Source of the DNA: Rhytidiadelphus loreus
Taxonomy: Eukaryota; Streptophyta; Bryopsida; Hypnales; Hylocomiaceae
NCBI GenBank assembly: GCA_947034895.1
Contig: OX344763.1
Location: 1,118,501-1,182,500 of the forward strand
Reading direction: 5' to 3'
Length of the DNA: 64,000 bases
Shown in pieces: positions 12,154 to 24,900 of the stretch. Both the position numbers and the translations under genes were made by a program. Each line of letters opens with the position of its first letter. Position 1 is the stretch's first letter. The notes beneath the pieces were generated by a model. That model searched no databases, had not been told where the DNA came from, and saw only the letters and a program-made list of their open reading frames with translations.

Positions 12154-13006
12154 AAGACTATAGAGTAGAAGCAGTAACTCAATTGGAGTCCTATATAATA
12201 ACCTTGCATTTTTTGGGTGACCAATTTTTTAGATTAGACATCGGAAAAGAAGACTAAAGACTTCAAATCTAAGAAATTGGTAACCCAAAAAATTTACTTG
12301 ACCATTTTGTTCAATTCAGAGCAAATTCCAAGAAACTCAAAAAAGGCATTGGGCATATAGGGATTAAAGATCCTAAGCCTCAACAAGTGAATGAAGCAGC
12401 ATTAGTGAAAAATGGAATACTTGGTAAAGTGCAAATGTTTGGAAAATAAGAAGATGTTTTGCACTTGACTATTATATTGGTCTAACTTCAAAATTGTAAG
12501 GCCAAAATTCATTGCGCTTCTAGAGATTATAAGGTTTAAAATTGGATCCTCTTAAAATTTTATTTTATTTTTGTGAAGATTTTCTAAGTTTTGAGGGGGC
12601 TACAAAAACAAGTAGCCACACTTTAGACAAGCAAATGGACCTTTGGAATTAGCTGTGTTGGTGGTGTGTCTTTGAAGTTTGATTCTTTTATGAATTATCT
12701 ACATCCTCCAAAACATTCAAATTATTTGGGCTTATAGACTACCTATTACAAAAAAAAATGTTTAGATTGGTACATATGAAAAATCACACTTACAAAGTCT
12801 GAAATTTCAAATTCCATACCCAAAATAAACAGAAATAGAATTTCAAAACTAAAGTATTAAAATAATATTTGGCTACAATTCTACCCAATGAAAGAAAACG
12901 TAAAGTTGTTATAGAAAAATTTAAGATTAGATTAAGTTTTTGGTTGGCTTAATCCCTTAAATTGCATGCAATGGAATTTTCATTTGATTCAAAAAAAAAA
13001 AAAAAA
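12154..13006. other. AT-rich, no feature recognised
   Basis: I see no gene, RNA or clear repeat boundary between the two R copies. Confidence 0.4.
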
Positions 13007-13934
13007 TCCCTTAAGATCCTTGACTCTATGCTTTTAGCCCGAACGCTCCAAAACTATTGTTTCTAGTACAAGTACCAAATTTTAGGGAAAAAAAACATTG
13101 TTTGACACATGTAACCGTAGGATCTGATAATATGTTGCTTTGAAAGATGTAGAAAAAGTTTGGGAGATTTCCACCGCATGGATTGTTACATATTAACATT
13201 TGAATTGACCCAAAAAAAAATTGGGCCTTGTAAAAATCCTAGGAGCTACACTTTCCGAGGTCACATTTGTATCAAATAATGTTGAAAATGGTAGTGCTTT
13301 TTTGGATTCAGTCTACGAGGCAAGTTGGCCACATAGTCTTTCAAATATTTCAGATCGATTAAAACTGTACGATATACATGATAAAAAACAATAAATAGAA
13401 AGAAGTGGAGGATGATTCGAAATACTATAAGTTGCTAAAGAATTTAGTTATGGAATTGAAAAATGCCAATCCTGATGGTTTTAACGTTCTAATAAACAAT
13501 CTACATCTTATGGTTTTATTTTTTTCAAAAAATATTGATAAATTGAGTTAAATAAAGGACTTCAAAGTTTATTTGAAGGTAGAGAATCCGTAACTTGTTG
13601 CTCGCAAACTAAAACTCATTAATGAAAATGGAATGATTCAAAGCTTTCCACAAATACAATAATCTAGAAAACCAATTTCAAATTTTTGTTTTTTAAGAGT
13701 GCGTTTTTAAAAAAAAAAATTGAGTTGCCCAGACTGCCCACTAAACAATGAAAACTACATATTATATGATAACTTTTCAACCATGCAATCAAAAGTTATG
13801 AAAATTGTTGAGTACTTAAAGAAAAACCTTGGGCACATGTTGTGTGACGAATTCAAAGAAAATAAGAAAATTTTATTTGTAGTTAGCTTTCCAAAATTGC
13901 CATGTAAATCTCAGTTTGATCCTTTAGGGGTCAA
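13007..13934 (-). repeat. Family R element, copy R2 (reverse orientation)
   Basis: It reads as the reverse complement of R1: the start has 'cccttaagatcct' and the end has 'gatcctttaggggtcaa'. Internal landmarks ('acaagtaccaaattttag', 'taaccgtaggatctg') match the copy starting at 63208. It is non-coding; the 13720-13995 open frame runs across its end and is not a gene. Confidence 0.65.
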
Positions 13935-15719
13935 AGGTAGAAGTAAGAAAATGAGTGTGCCAATGTGGATAATGGAATTTGGGTTCCTAGGATAAGATAG
14001 GTTGGCCTTTGCTTAACCATGGTTGATAGCCTCTTGTAACTCCACTTGTTATGTTTAGCTTTTATCCTAAAATTGACAATATTTTGTTTGTAAAGGGATT
14101 AAGAAGGAATTTTGAAATTTCCCTTTTAATTTTTTTTAGAAAAATAGTGGTGATGGTGATTGGTGAATCTAGCCATATAGATGGAATCTAATATTTAAAG
14201 CCTAAAACTTTTGTTTGTATATTGATTCCAAAATTTTCTTCCTTCCTAATTGATGATCCTTCCTAATTGTCAATTCTAGAGAAGATTACAGATGTTCAAG
14301 GGTTAATCAAAAAGCAAATATACCAATATTCCATGACCAAAAAAATCCCTGCATATAATAGTGCGTTCAATGATTGCAATGGTTATTTCTATCCTTTCAT
14401 TTACAAAGTCCCCCAACAATTCTTAGAATTTTCATTTCCATTTATTGTTTTTATTGTAGAAATGACTTCGGTATAGAGCACCAATAGACTGGGTTCAAGT
14501 TCTTACTTCATAAATTTATAAATTACCTTTTGTCCCACGGTCATAGGGCATCCATGACCCATGGTCATAGATACAATTTATTTGTTAAATGAAAAAAAAA
14601 AATCTCAAATTTTTTCAAATTTCTTTTTACTATTTAGTGACCAAAATAGATTTTAATAAGTACTAAGTTTCCTGCCATATTTTGAGCAAGCTTTACACTC
14701 TACACTCTACACTCACATACTATCTTTGTTCAAATGGGAGATGCTAGTTCATATTAAATCATAAGCGAATTAGAAAAAATTGATTTTCCTGTATGGCACT
14801 TGGCAACTCCGGTGATGAACCATGACATGTACACACAGGAAAGAAATATCAACATCTTTATTTTGAAAAACCCTATTCAAGATATAGTGGAGTATGGGAT
14901 TATGTGGGCCGAAGACATTCAACGACACTACATAGTAAAATTAGGTTGCCTTTACATTTAGGTTGCTTTACGCCAAGAAAGTTACTCTATAAGCCATCAA
15001 AGTGAACATATATTTCAACAAACACTTCCATTCGTATACACAGAGGTTCATGAGTTCCAACAAAACCCAATAACTAATTAAAAAGTAGTGCATTCTTGTA
15101 CAATAACAATAAATATTTATATAGTGTGGAATGTTGGCAAATTAGCAAGGGGCACCTTAATTTTACTATCTAGCATAGAAAACATGATATAATCGATGCA
15201 TGAAGGCAACGCATGGAAAATAAAGTCTTAACTATACAAAACTACTATACAAAACTAATAGTATGGAATTTGTGGACTATATGTACGTGGTACAATATGC
15301 TTAAACCACTTGTAGGATTGGAGTATACAAGCATCAACTAGTTGCCGTACCTTTGGGATAATTTATTTGTGGGGATATTTTTATTTAGAACATGTTATTA
15401 TATTTCTGTAAGATTTCATTTTTTTGATATCTAATATTTCAATGGGACTTTTGATCATAAGCTTTGTAATTTACATGTTAAAAATATTGGACATTTATAT
15501 AGCACCAAATGATTACATTCTCCTCCTTTTGCAATTTGTGATGAATTTTTTAGATGGAAAATGTTGTAATCTGTACATAGGAATTTTGTTTGCAAAAATC
15601 TTGAATTTTTATGAATAATTTAGGTTATTTCTATTAATATTTTCTACACTAATCAATAGAGCCACCTTCTAATTTTGTTACATGCCATATTTAATTATCA
15701 AATTTAACATAGTGATAAA
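13935..15719. other. AT-rich, no gene recognised
   Basis: The only structured item is a short 'ctacactctacactctacac' tandem near 14700. Open frames at 14267-14476 and 15424-15618 have no recognisable domain and look incidental. The last part may be the unrecognised 5' region of gypsy element A. Confidence 0.4.
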
Positions 15720-15722
15720 AAT

Positions 15723-15953
15723 TTGGATAAAGCCATTCAAAATTGGTTAACTGATTCCCCATTGTATGGTGTGAATTCTGAGTGGGAAATGAATGATAGT
15801 AGTGAAGATATTTATGATAACAAATTTGGAGATATGCCCATTCAATTGTATGTATCTAAAAATCATTTCCAAACCATTAATCTGGGGTCTGGGAACAAAG
15901 AAAAAAATATACAAATAACTAATAGGCTAAGTTCTTCCGAATTGGCTATTTGA
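15723..15953 (+). pseudogene. Element A fragment upstream of RT, no domain recognised
   Basis: A 76-codon open frame directly upstream of the RT-like frame. Just after its stop, in the same frame, comes text resembling the segment that leads into gypsy RT (a His-x-Ile-Asp-Ile-Glu-Asp motif near 16034). It may be the protease-to-RT linker. No protease active site was found. Confidence 0.4.
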
Positions 15954-15999
15954 GTTGAATTCTTTAAAGAAAATTCTAAGACATTTGTTTGGTCTTATA

Positions 16000-17190
16000 A
16001 GGACCTAAGGGGAGTTTTTCCAAGCATATGTCAACATCATATAGATATTGAAGATGAAGCCAAACCAATTTGGCAAAGGCCTCACCATCTTAATCAAAAT
16101 ATTCCTTACTAGTAAAAGATGAAATTGAAAAATTCGGCCCCTAATAGCGAATGGATAAGTCCTATAGTAATAGTTCCCAAGAAAGATGGGCTTATTAGAA
16201 TTTGTCAGGATTTTAGAAAGTTGAACGCTGTCACAAAGAAGGATGGATTTCCCTTACCTTTTACTAATAGTATTTTAGATACGGTGGCCGGTCATGAATG
16301 TTACTCATTCATGGGCAAATTTTTGAGATACAACCAGATCCAAATCGCTAAAGAGGACCAGGCTAAAATTGCCTTTGTTACCGATTTGGGTATTTATGCA
16401 AGTAAAGTTATGTTATTTGGTCTTTGTAATGGAGCGACCACGTTTCAAAGTGTGGTCACGATGGCCTTCCAAGATTATCTCCGTAAATTTATGGAGATTT
16501 TCTTGGATGATTTTTGTGTGTTTGGTACCAAATTGGAACATCCTGAACAATTAAAGAAATATTTTGATAAATGTTTCTAATTTGGTATTTCGTTGAATGC
16601 GACCAAATGTCAATTTGTTGTCCCTTATGGGAAATTGTTAGGCCATAAAATTAGTAAGAGGGAAATTAGCACCAACCCTGATAAGGTGTCTAAAATTGCA
16701 AATTTGCCCATATCTTTTACCATTACTCAGGTTAGGGGATTTTTGGAGCATGTAAGCTATTGCCGTAGATATATTGAAAACTATGCAAAGATAGTTGCAC
16801 CCCTTACTAATCTTTTAAAAAAATTGGAGGTTGGAACTAATCCAATTTAGACTCCTCAATGTGATGAAGCTTTTATAACACTAAAACAAAAGCTAATGAC
16901 CGCTCAAGTTTTAGTACTCCCTAATTGGACAAAACCCTTTCATGTGTACATAGATGCTAGCAACATAGCTATGGATTGTGTCATAAGTCAAAAAGACGAG
17001 TTAAGTAGGGACCACCCTATATATTATGCTAGCCGCCAATTCATCTTGGCAAGAAATAATTATACCACTACCGAACGAGAGGCCTTAGGTATGGTCTATG
17101 CGGTCCAAAATTCCACTATTACTTTCTTGGCTATAAATTCATTTTTTATGTGGAGCATGACGCTGTCGGGTAGAGAGGAGCATGCTTAGG
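16000..17190 (+). pseudogene. Element A reverse transcriptase and N-terminal RNase H (broken)
   Basis: Gypsy RT copies element RNA into DNA. The frame shows the fingers/palm motifs in order: SPIVIVPKKDG near 16155, the RICQDFRKLN region near 16200, an FGLCNG motif near 16420 and the catalytic box FLDDF near 16500, with both aspartates kept. The RNase H start (VYIDASN, then a TTTEREALGMVYAV stretch) follows near 16950-17110. In-frame stops fall at 16578-16580 and 16848-16850, an earlier one precedes 16119, and the frame shifts near 17120. The RNase H fold is then interrupted at 17164 by element U and resumes near 19235. Confidence 0.85.
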
Positions 17191-19229
17191 AAACACGCGG
17201 AGTGTCTGGCTGCTAATTGTTGAGTGAAAATTAACGAACGTTGAAAACTTGAATCTTCACTTAATCTTCCCTTGGCCTATCATGTGGTGGCTCTATAGGA
17301 ATAAAGGTAAAGGTGTGTAAAAAGAAACAAATCATCGGACAGATAAAACGGGACGGCCAAACCACAAGTTGGCCATCTGAAAGATTGGCTCCTAAACTTC
17401 AAACCCACAGTGATCAACAATCACGCCTCACCGATGGGAACAACAAAATGTGACCATGTGGGTGATCAATCCCACTTCGTCACTACAAACAGAAAACAGG
17501 GCTACACTTGGAAATCCACATAGCCTGCAACTTAATTTACAAAACAAAATTGAAAAAAACGAGTCTCCAAAGCTAGCTAGGAACAACTAGAAAAATGACA
17601 ATGGACCACAAGCTACAACATACAAAGGTCCCAAGTGATGGACCTTCAAGTCTTCTTGTCTTCAAGCTTCATTTCTCAATTCTTGAAGTATTCAAAAACA
17701 CTTGAAGAGAATCCCGAAACTCTTCAAACTATATCTAATACTCAAATTAGTGCCACAGATACCTCACAACTCCAAATTTCAAGTGCAATAGCTTTTTAGA
17801 AAGCTAATAAAATAATCTAACATTTCTTTAAATTTCATCTCTTTCTAAGCTATTGTCCAAGCGTTATGGCCGATCAAAGTTTCAACCTTCCCTCTTTAGT
17901 TTTAATAGACCTTTCCACACTCAAAGTACCACATCTCCCTCAAAACAAATTTAAAGCTCAAGTGTAATAACTTTTTGAAAAGCTAACCCTATGATCTCTA
18001 ACTTCATTAAATTTCATTCAAATCTAAACTACTATCCATTAGTCATCGGCCTCTAAAGTCTTGGCTTCTTTTAGCCGGGTCACCACAAACTTCAAAACTT
18101 CAAACTATCATAATTCTCTCGATAAGAATCCAAATCAAGCTTGCAAACACAATTCGGAAAGGTAATTGCACAAGGAACAATCTCACCAAATTTCATTTCA
18201 AAACTTTAGTACACAACGAGATATTCCCCTCTCCAATTCGGGTTTTTTTCTCCCTTCACACGCACACTTCCTAACCTCTACACACCAAAACTAAGCATCT
18301 TTTCCTACTTTCCCTCCCCATCGATGGTGAGGGGTGGGGCACATCAGCCCCTGCCCGGCCCCTACCAAGACCCCATCTAAGATTCCAACTACACCCCCAT
18401 TCACACTCTCTCAACTTCAATTTCCCTAAGGCTAGTTTATTATTACTAACTTTTCTTTCAACAACTATAATCACACTTTGAAATTACTGTAAAATACTCA
18501 AAATATAACAACAAGTGCTAACATCCAATAGATGTCTATTAGAGGTAAAAAAAATTAGAAATCCAATCGAAGTTTCACTCCATCTATAGAAACTTGAGGA
18601 TGCGTTTGACGGTGGCAGCAACGTAGTCCGCACGATCCGCTTTGGTTAAAAGATTGACCGGCCCCTTTAACCAACGTTGGTGGCCACGACTCCCCTTTAT
18701 AGGCTTGACCATACAGTAATATTGGTCGATGTTTAAACCTTCAAAGCATCCTTCAAATATCACTTCACGGCTACCGAGCTCAATACACCCAACTTGTAAC
18801 AAGATCAACAAAGCTCGAGCGTCCGGCTGAAGGTTTCCGTGCCACTGTTGCTCTACATGAGGTTGCTTCAATGGTCAAGAACGTCCAACTTCATCTCGAA
18901 GATGCCCATATGACAATGCAAGATCCTGCGCTAGAAGAGGCTAATCCGACAGTTGTTTAAATGAAAGCTCAAATTTAGCCTTTGATTGAGGCTCTTCATC
19001 TTGGGATTCAGAAAAAACCTTCCAATTCGATATTCTAAATCTAAAGTGAAAAAACACATATTACTAATGGAATTCAATGAAGCTCTAAGGCAAACCTGTC
19101 CTTTTAAATAGATGTCATGCATTTCAAGGGAACAACATCATTTTGAAGCTTCTCAACGAAATAGCGTCAACATGAAGCTATTCAATAAAACGTATTATAA
19201 TATATTTTTACACTGTGTACAAATGTACA
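17164..19229 (-). mobile_element. Family U element, copy U1 (2066 bp, minus orientation), inserted in element A
   Basis: This block splits the RNase H frame of element A. Read on the minus strand it starts TGTACATTTG and ends CTACCCGACA, so it has LTR-like TG...CA ends. The flanks GACGC|T and ACACT look like a decayed duplication of target ACGCT, off by one base and with a G-to-A change. On the minus strand it carries a TATA-like box (TATTTAAAAG, 19110-19101), then an unknown reading frame (19033-18584), then a long AT-rich tail. A homologous full copy is U2 (49173-52826). No retroviral domain is present, so it could be a solo LTR, a non-autonomous LTR element or another class. Confidence 0.65.
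18584..19033 (-). pseudogene. Unrecognised conserved frame of element U, copy 1 (150 codons)
   Basis: I do not recognise the family. The frame aligns without gaps for much of its length to the copy at 49337-49795. The best-conserved parts are an SNW(K/R)VFSE start, a PLKQP segment, an FEGLN..QYYCMV..I block, an HQRWLKG block and a YVAAT tail ending in a Lys-Phe-Leu. The start codon is ATA here (ATG in copy 2). An in-frame TAG at codon 31 (18943-18941) occurs at the same codon in copy 2, and another stop precedes the PLKQP part. The region after codon 31 still shows codon-wise similarity between copies, so the protein was probably once under selection. Confidence 0.6.
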
Positions 19230-20641
19230 ACACTATGAAATATGTCATTAACAAGATTCAGTTGAGTGGCTGATTAGCAAGATGGGTATTGCTCTTATAG
19301 AAATTTAATTTTGAAATTGCCGTACATCCTGATAAGTAACACTCTAATGCCGATTTTCTCTCTAGGTTGGAGGAACCTTTAGATCCAAATGGGTCACCGG
19401 TTGAAGATGATATTCTTGACATGGATTTATTTGAAGTTGATATTGTCCATTCGAAATATGTGGATATTCTTAATTATTTATCTACCGATTTATTTCCTAG
19501 GGATTATAATGTTAAACAAATAGAGGCCCTTATAAGGAAAAGTGCCCTTATACCCTTTTAGATAAAACTTTATACAAATTGGGTCATAATGGAGTCCTTA
19601 GGCGTTGCATCTATAAAAGTGAAATTCAAGATATTTTAGAAGGTTGCCAGTCGGATTCATGTAGTGGCCATTTTGCCAGAATTTCTACAACACAATAGGT
19701 ATTGTTGGCAAGCTATTGGTGGCTATCCTTATTTAGGGATGCCCATACTTTTGCCAAGAAATGCGATCCTTGCCAAAGGATTGGTAGACCCTCACCTTCT
19801 ACGGCAATGCCGTTAATACCTCTTTAGTTATGGCATTGGCCCCATTTGAAAAATGGGGAATTGACTTTGTAGGCCCCATTGCCCCAGTCACAAAATATGG
19901 GCATAAAAAATATATCCTAGTAGCAATAAAATACGCTATAAAATAGGCCGAGGCCATGGCCACCTGTAATGATGATGACAAAACTGTGGTACAATTTTTA
20001 TACAAAAATATCATTTCCCAATTTGGGTGCTCGAAAGAGTTAATTAGTGACTGGGGCACTCATTTTTTAAATGCCACAATTGAGGAATTAACAAATCAAT
20101 TTTTAATTAAACACCGTAAAACGGACCCTTACCATCCTCATGCTAATGGGCAAACCAAAAAAACAAATGGGATATTATGTAAGATCTTAACAATTCATAC
20201 AAAGGCACTACGGGTTTTTTCCCATTCCAATTAGTCTACGGTCAAGAGGCCATTTTCCCAATTGAGTTTGAGATTCCTAGTTTGAGAATTGCTATAGAGA
20301 CCAAATTGGGGGAAGAAGAAAGCCTAAGGGTAAGACTTACTCAATTGGAAGCCCTTGATGAGAAACGGCATGAGGTCTATTTGAATACTTTAGCCACCCA
20401 AAATAGAAGAAAATCTTATTATGATTATAAATTGCGTCCTAAGGAATTCAAAGTGGGTAGTTTGGTGTTATTGTATGATAGCCGTTTCTTCAAGTTTCCT
20501 GGTAAATTACAAATGCATTGGCTAAGTCCGTATGAAGTTATAGATGTCAATCCTAATGGATCATTGCAACTTAAAGATTTTGAGGGAAATTTGCTTCCAA
20601 CTAGGATTAATGGTTACCGGCTTAAGGCATATTTTCTTTGA
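19230..20641 (+). pseudogene. Element A RNase H end, integrase and C-terminal domain (broken)
   Basis: Integrase joins the cDNA to host DNA. After the U insertion the RNase H tail resumes (a Gln-Leu-Ser-Gly box, then an NADFLSRL-like end near 19350). The zinc-binding region follows, with its second half near 19755-19785 (CDPCQRIG). The catalytic core starts with WGIDFVGPI near 19857 (first Asp) and has DWGTHF near 20050 (second Asp). The expected catalytic Glu in the HPHANGQT.KTNG segment near 20150 reads Lys. The C-terminal domain at 20282-20641 is open and includes an FKVGSLVLLYD beta strand typical of gypsy integrase tails. Stops and frameshifts lie between 19561 and 19956 and at 20234. 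Confidence 0.8.
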
Positions 20642-20680
20642 AATGCCAAGGGCGGCATTTTCAATTTGAGGGGTAGTTTT

Positions 20681-21289
20681 TTATAGACAATTAAAAATTA
20701 AAACATATATATTATTATTAATAAAAGAAAAAAAGAAAAAAAAGTGTAAAAGAAAAAGAAAGACAAACTAATTGTCAAGCCAGAGGTGACAACTCAAATC
20801 GGAATGGCAAGTACCCCTTAGGAACAAAGGGTATCATTTCAAATCGGAATCATACTGCAAACACCAAAGAAGTAAGAGCACCAGTGGCAAGCCGGGAGGT
20901 AGTGGCAAGCTAACTTGGGAAATTCAAGCGAGTGGGGAGAATTCTATTGGAGAAGGTCGGGTTCCCTGTGAATTTGTGGGTTTCAGAGTGTCGTGAGTTT
21001 TGATGTCCAATTTGTGTTTCCATGCTTTGTTTTCTTAATTGTTCGAGTGGTTCACAAGGGTTGAGTTCTATTTGGGAAAAACCCGCAAAAAGGGAAGCAA
21101 TTGCAGTATCTATTTCTAATTAGGGTTTAGTGGAGGAGCGGTTGAATGATTGAAAGAAAAACATCCGATTAGGAAAGGAATTTTCTTTGGTTGTATGTCA
21201 AGTCGTATTCTGGACTAAGCCAAGTTGGAAGCGCCATTGCCGAGTGAGCAGTAAGAGTTCACTACAAATTGGAGCATTTTCGGAGAGAT
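20681..21289. other. Spacer between element A and the unknown frame D
   Basis: No gene is recognised. 'caaatcggaat'-type words (near 20795 and 20839) begin here and continue for about 6 kb downstream. The (A)n-rich stretch at 20700-20765 could be untranslated sequence of element A. Confidence 0.35.
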
Positions 21290-24200
21290 TGTGAGATTGT
21301 GGGTTGTAGGTGCAATGGCAAATCTAGTCAGCAAAGGGAAAGAGCAAGTGGGCGAAAAAATTGAATTACTCAAGCTAGGGGAGCATGTAGAGAAGAAGCT
21401 GAGATTGGATGCAGAGGAGAAATTTCTAATTGAAATATTCCAACCAGAGTTTCGGCTTGGCCAAGTTGCAGTGTTTAATATTGCCAAGTGGCAGAGAGTA
21501 CAGTTCATCAAATTATAGAAGGCTAGGTTGTAGGATTTTGTGGAAGTAATGCAGAACATTGGAGAGGTGAACCCAAATTGGTTGGAAGTGTTTGTCATAG
21601 TATATTCCATTGCAGAAAGAAGGAGTTGTGTATGGGAAGAAGAGGTGGAGTTGCAGTCTTGGTGTATTGCTAAAGTGTTCAAACTTCCCTATGTGGGGGA
21701 ATCTTTGAGGTCAGTGCAAGCAAGTGCATTGTATTTAGTGATTGGTTGTTTCTCAGATAATTGGGTGAATGCAAGAAACACTGGTACTATTTGGTGTCAC
21801 AATTGGAATGATGGAGATGCAATTTGTCATATCTTTTGGGAAATGAAGTCCATGTACTTGAAATTTTTATTGGAGATGGCTAATTTAGAAGTCCTCAGAT
21901 TCCTTACTTTTGAGAAATTTTGAAAAAAAATCTTTTAATTAAATTGTAATTTATCTAATTTGTCACACTTTGCGTTTTAGGGGTTTTTAGTACTGTGGAG
22001 CATCCAAAAATGATGATGTATGTCTAGGATTGTTGTGGGCTATTGCCACAATAGAAGGGCATGTGCCCACCAAAGGGCATTCAAAAAAACACAATTCTTT
22101 GTCTTCAACATGCATGCAAATAGGGGTCCCTTGCCCATAGCACTCCTAACATTTATGATGGTTTCAATTTTTAGTTTTTGGTGAAATGTAATCACTATCA
22201 AGTCTCTACAAATGGCCAATTTTTAGTTTTTTTTTATTCATGATTTTCTAATTATTATTAATTTATACTTAATTTTATCTACTTTCTGTGACAAACTGTC
22301 ATTTTTTTTAAGTAGTACAATTTTAGTATTATAAAGTACTCAAAAGTACTATTGGCCGTTGATTTTTCAGATCAACGGTTGAGATTGCTCTGTTTTGCAG
22401 TACTAGCAGTACTTGTAGTACTGGGCAGAAAAAACACAGTTTTGGCAGAACGCTCCCTAAATCGTTCAGTGTTTCTTGCATCCACCCAATTGCCTAGTGG
22501 AGCAACTTGCAAACAAACAATGAAAACTGGAGTGGTTGCTTCCTAGTTTGTTACTTTGGATTGAATTGGTTTGTGGACAACTATTGATCGAACTACCAAC
22601 TGAGGTGATTTCCAAGAAAAATTTGCGAGTGGTATTGGCGGTCTAGAGAGGTGTCTATTTAAATTGGGCCCTGTATTTATCACAACACTTGCATATGTTA
22701 ATAGTGGAGTTTAAAAATGAGCTCATACCCAAGCTGAAAGGTGTTGAATTTCTGCCCTATTTAGTGGATAAGAGCTGCCCAAGCTTGCCTGAGTTGCTTC
22801 TTGAGCCGAAGAAAGATCCAAGCAATTCCATGGTGCGAGTTAGGGAAGCTAGAGTTGCGTTTCCAGTTCAAACTAGGAGTTCATTTAAGTCCCAATTGGA
22901 AGCAGTGTTATCCAATTTGGATGATATTGATCCTGCGTAGATGGAGATTGTCAAGATACAAAATGCGAAGTTGATTCTTGAAAATGAGTAGCTTCGGGAG
23001 GAGTTGAAATCGCTTAAGCATGAGCAAAAGGAGTATGAGATCAGGTTATTGGTAGATTACTAGGAGGTGCTTGACCAGAAGGACCTGTTTAAACTTAAGG
23101 CTGAGCATTTCGAGAAACAAGCTAATTTGGAGAAGGGGAAAAAAGCGAGTTCTTGAGTATAAGAATTCTAGTTTGGAGCTTGAATTGGAGGGTTATAGGA
23201 GAAATTCTAAGGAAAGGCAACCAAAGTCTTCCACATCTGAATTGGATGAAGAATTAATTACATTGAAGGCAGAAGAACCAACGGGAATAGAAGCGGAAAT
23301 TCTCTGAGTACAAGTCTGGTATCATACTAAGAAAGAAGCCAACATGAAAGAAATTGAGGACAAGTCAACTCCAATTAGGAAACAACAAAAAACTTTGTGC
23401 ATTTCCGACTTGGATGCGTTGTTTGAGTTAATTCCTCCAACGTCCAATTTGGAATTTGCTTATGCGTAGGAGCGGGAGGTGTTTTTCCTTTCCACAGGTT
23501 TGTTATACATACAAAATGTGTTGAGAGCAAAATTTAGGGTAATGTGGAATCGATCAGTTCAGCTGCGTAGTGAAAATTTGTTTACGAAAATTATTGCCCG
23601 AGGAGATGTTTGTCTAGTTGACAATGTAGCTGCCTTTTGCCAAATTAGAGACTATAGAGCCAGAAGTTTATTATTTTATTCCAAGTTGGATGGAGTGTTA
23701 GAGCGCCGCTGACGTATGGCAGAATCCTATTTAGGATGGCAGAGAGTCTATGTCAGCCAGAGGTTGAATGAGGACTTGGAAGCGGCAATCAAATTGGAAG
23801 CAGCTTCGTCTAGAAGTAAAAGTTGGTTCTTGATGATGAATGGCAGAAGACTTTGTCCAACTTAGAAGCGGTTTTCAAGACACAAGACCGAGTCCACAAT
23901 TTGATCAAGAATGCACAAGAGCAAATGGTACAAGGCCAAGTGATTGATATTCATCCTACTGCATGCGTATTGAAGTACAGCATGGTGAAGTCACGTCTTG
24001 AGACAAAGTTGAAAGCTAGGATGGTACAAAATATTCCAATTTAGAATATTACTACCGAGTTGATCTATCGACAACCCCAAGTGGATGAGAAGGTTTACTA
24101 AATACCGGGTTTGAATCCAAATTTGATTCTATAGGCGCTTCCTCCGCTTTCCTATTTAGATGCGGATGATCATTATTTGGGGAAATACTCAAATTTGTTT

Positions 24201-24900
24201 GTTAATTCAAAGGATGTACCTTTTTCAAGTTGGGATGCGATGCTCTGGATTGGTAAAGATCATGTTCACGTATCTTGTGCATCAATTGTTCCGCTAGACA
24301 AGTTGGATCATACAGAGCATGCTACGCGATCACTGGTTCCTCCTCCGACTGTCTCCGGTGATATCCGATTCTGCCCTTGTCCAAGGTGTTATTTGTGGCC
24401 GCAAGATTCCAAGTTGGATTCCATCTGGCATAATTGACCAATTATTCTAGGGCATTTTACTACGTTTGAGGAATGTGAATAGACTTATATGCAGTTTGCT
24501 TTGGAGCACCAGTCACATAAAGATCCAGTATGTTTTCGTGCAAATATTTTGCTGCAATTTTGGCTACTTGGTGTCGGGAGCATCAGTTTGTGGTAGATTA
24601 TCAAGTAGGTGCCAGATTGAGTACTAACATTGAAATCTTTTCTAAGGTCCATTACCATTCAACTAAGTGTGTCCGGATGTTGGAGTTGATGTGTGCGACC
24701 CAGTTCTTACCACGAGCTTACAATGTCCTAATTGGTGATGCATGTATTGCATTGGGTACTTGGAGGGGTTCAGCTATGGCCTTTTATCAATAGCAGAATT
24801 TATTATGGAAGATGCGTACCAAGTTGGCACTTAAGTTGGAAGCGGACGAAGAGAATCCCCCACTTCAGTTGGCAACAGTTGCAAGATCATCGAAGTACAA
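21290..24900 (+). pseudogene. Large decayed reading frame D of unknown function, split by element V
   Basis: A once-continuous protein of perhaps 900-1000 residues can be followed through successive open stretches: 21291-21923, then after element V 22520-22940, 22941-23150, 23150-23712, 23823-24044, 24177-24437 and 24530-24793. Stops are mostly TAG/TGA and there are a few frame changes. Removing V plus its 5-bp duplication (729 bp) keeps the frame. A hydrophobic GVYLNWALYLSQHLHML-like segment near 22650 recalls plant-mobile-domain or plant 'putative transposon protein' frames. A Lys/Glu-rich, coiled-coil-like stretch spans about 22945-23300. It could be an extra 3' ORF of element A or part of a separate element. 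I do not recognise it firmly. Confidence 0.45.
21763..22486 (+). mobile_element. Family V DNA element, copy V1 (724 bp)
   Basis: The ends are inverted: the left is GGGTGAATGCAAGAAACACT and the right end, reverse-complemented, is GGTGGATGCAAGAAACACTG. A 5-bp near-duplication flanks it (TAATT / CAATT). The body matches copy V2 at 43615-44337 in the same orientation nearly end to end. It has no coding capacity and is inserted into frame D. The superfamily is uncertain; a 5-bp target duplication with GGG-starting ends does not fit a common plant family that I can name. Confidence 0.75.

Larger units (their letters stand above)
15720..20680 (+). mobile_element. Decayed Ty3/gypsy retrotransposon A (pol region), split by element U
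   Basis: Reverse transcriptase, RNase H, integrase zinc-binding region, integrase core and C-terminal domain follow in the standard gypsy order. A 2.07-kb insertion (17164-19229) lies within RNase H. Downstream of the pol stop at 20639-20641 a purine-rich run (tttgaggggtag, about 20668) resembles a polypurine tract. I could not identify LTRs or a primer binding site. Several stop codons and frameshifts show it is dead. Confidence 0.8.

Noticed and set aside
18271..18474. 67-codon minus-strand frame in U1
   Set aside because: Lies in the 3' tail of U1 and has no open counterpart in U2.
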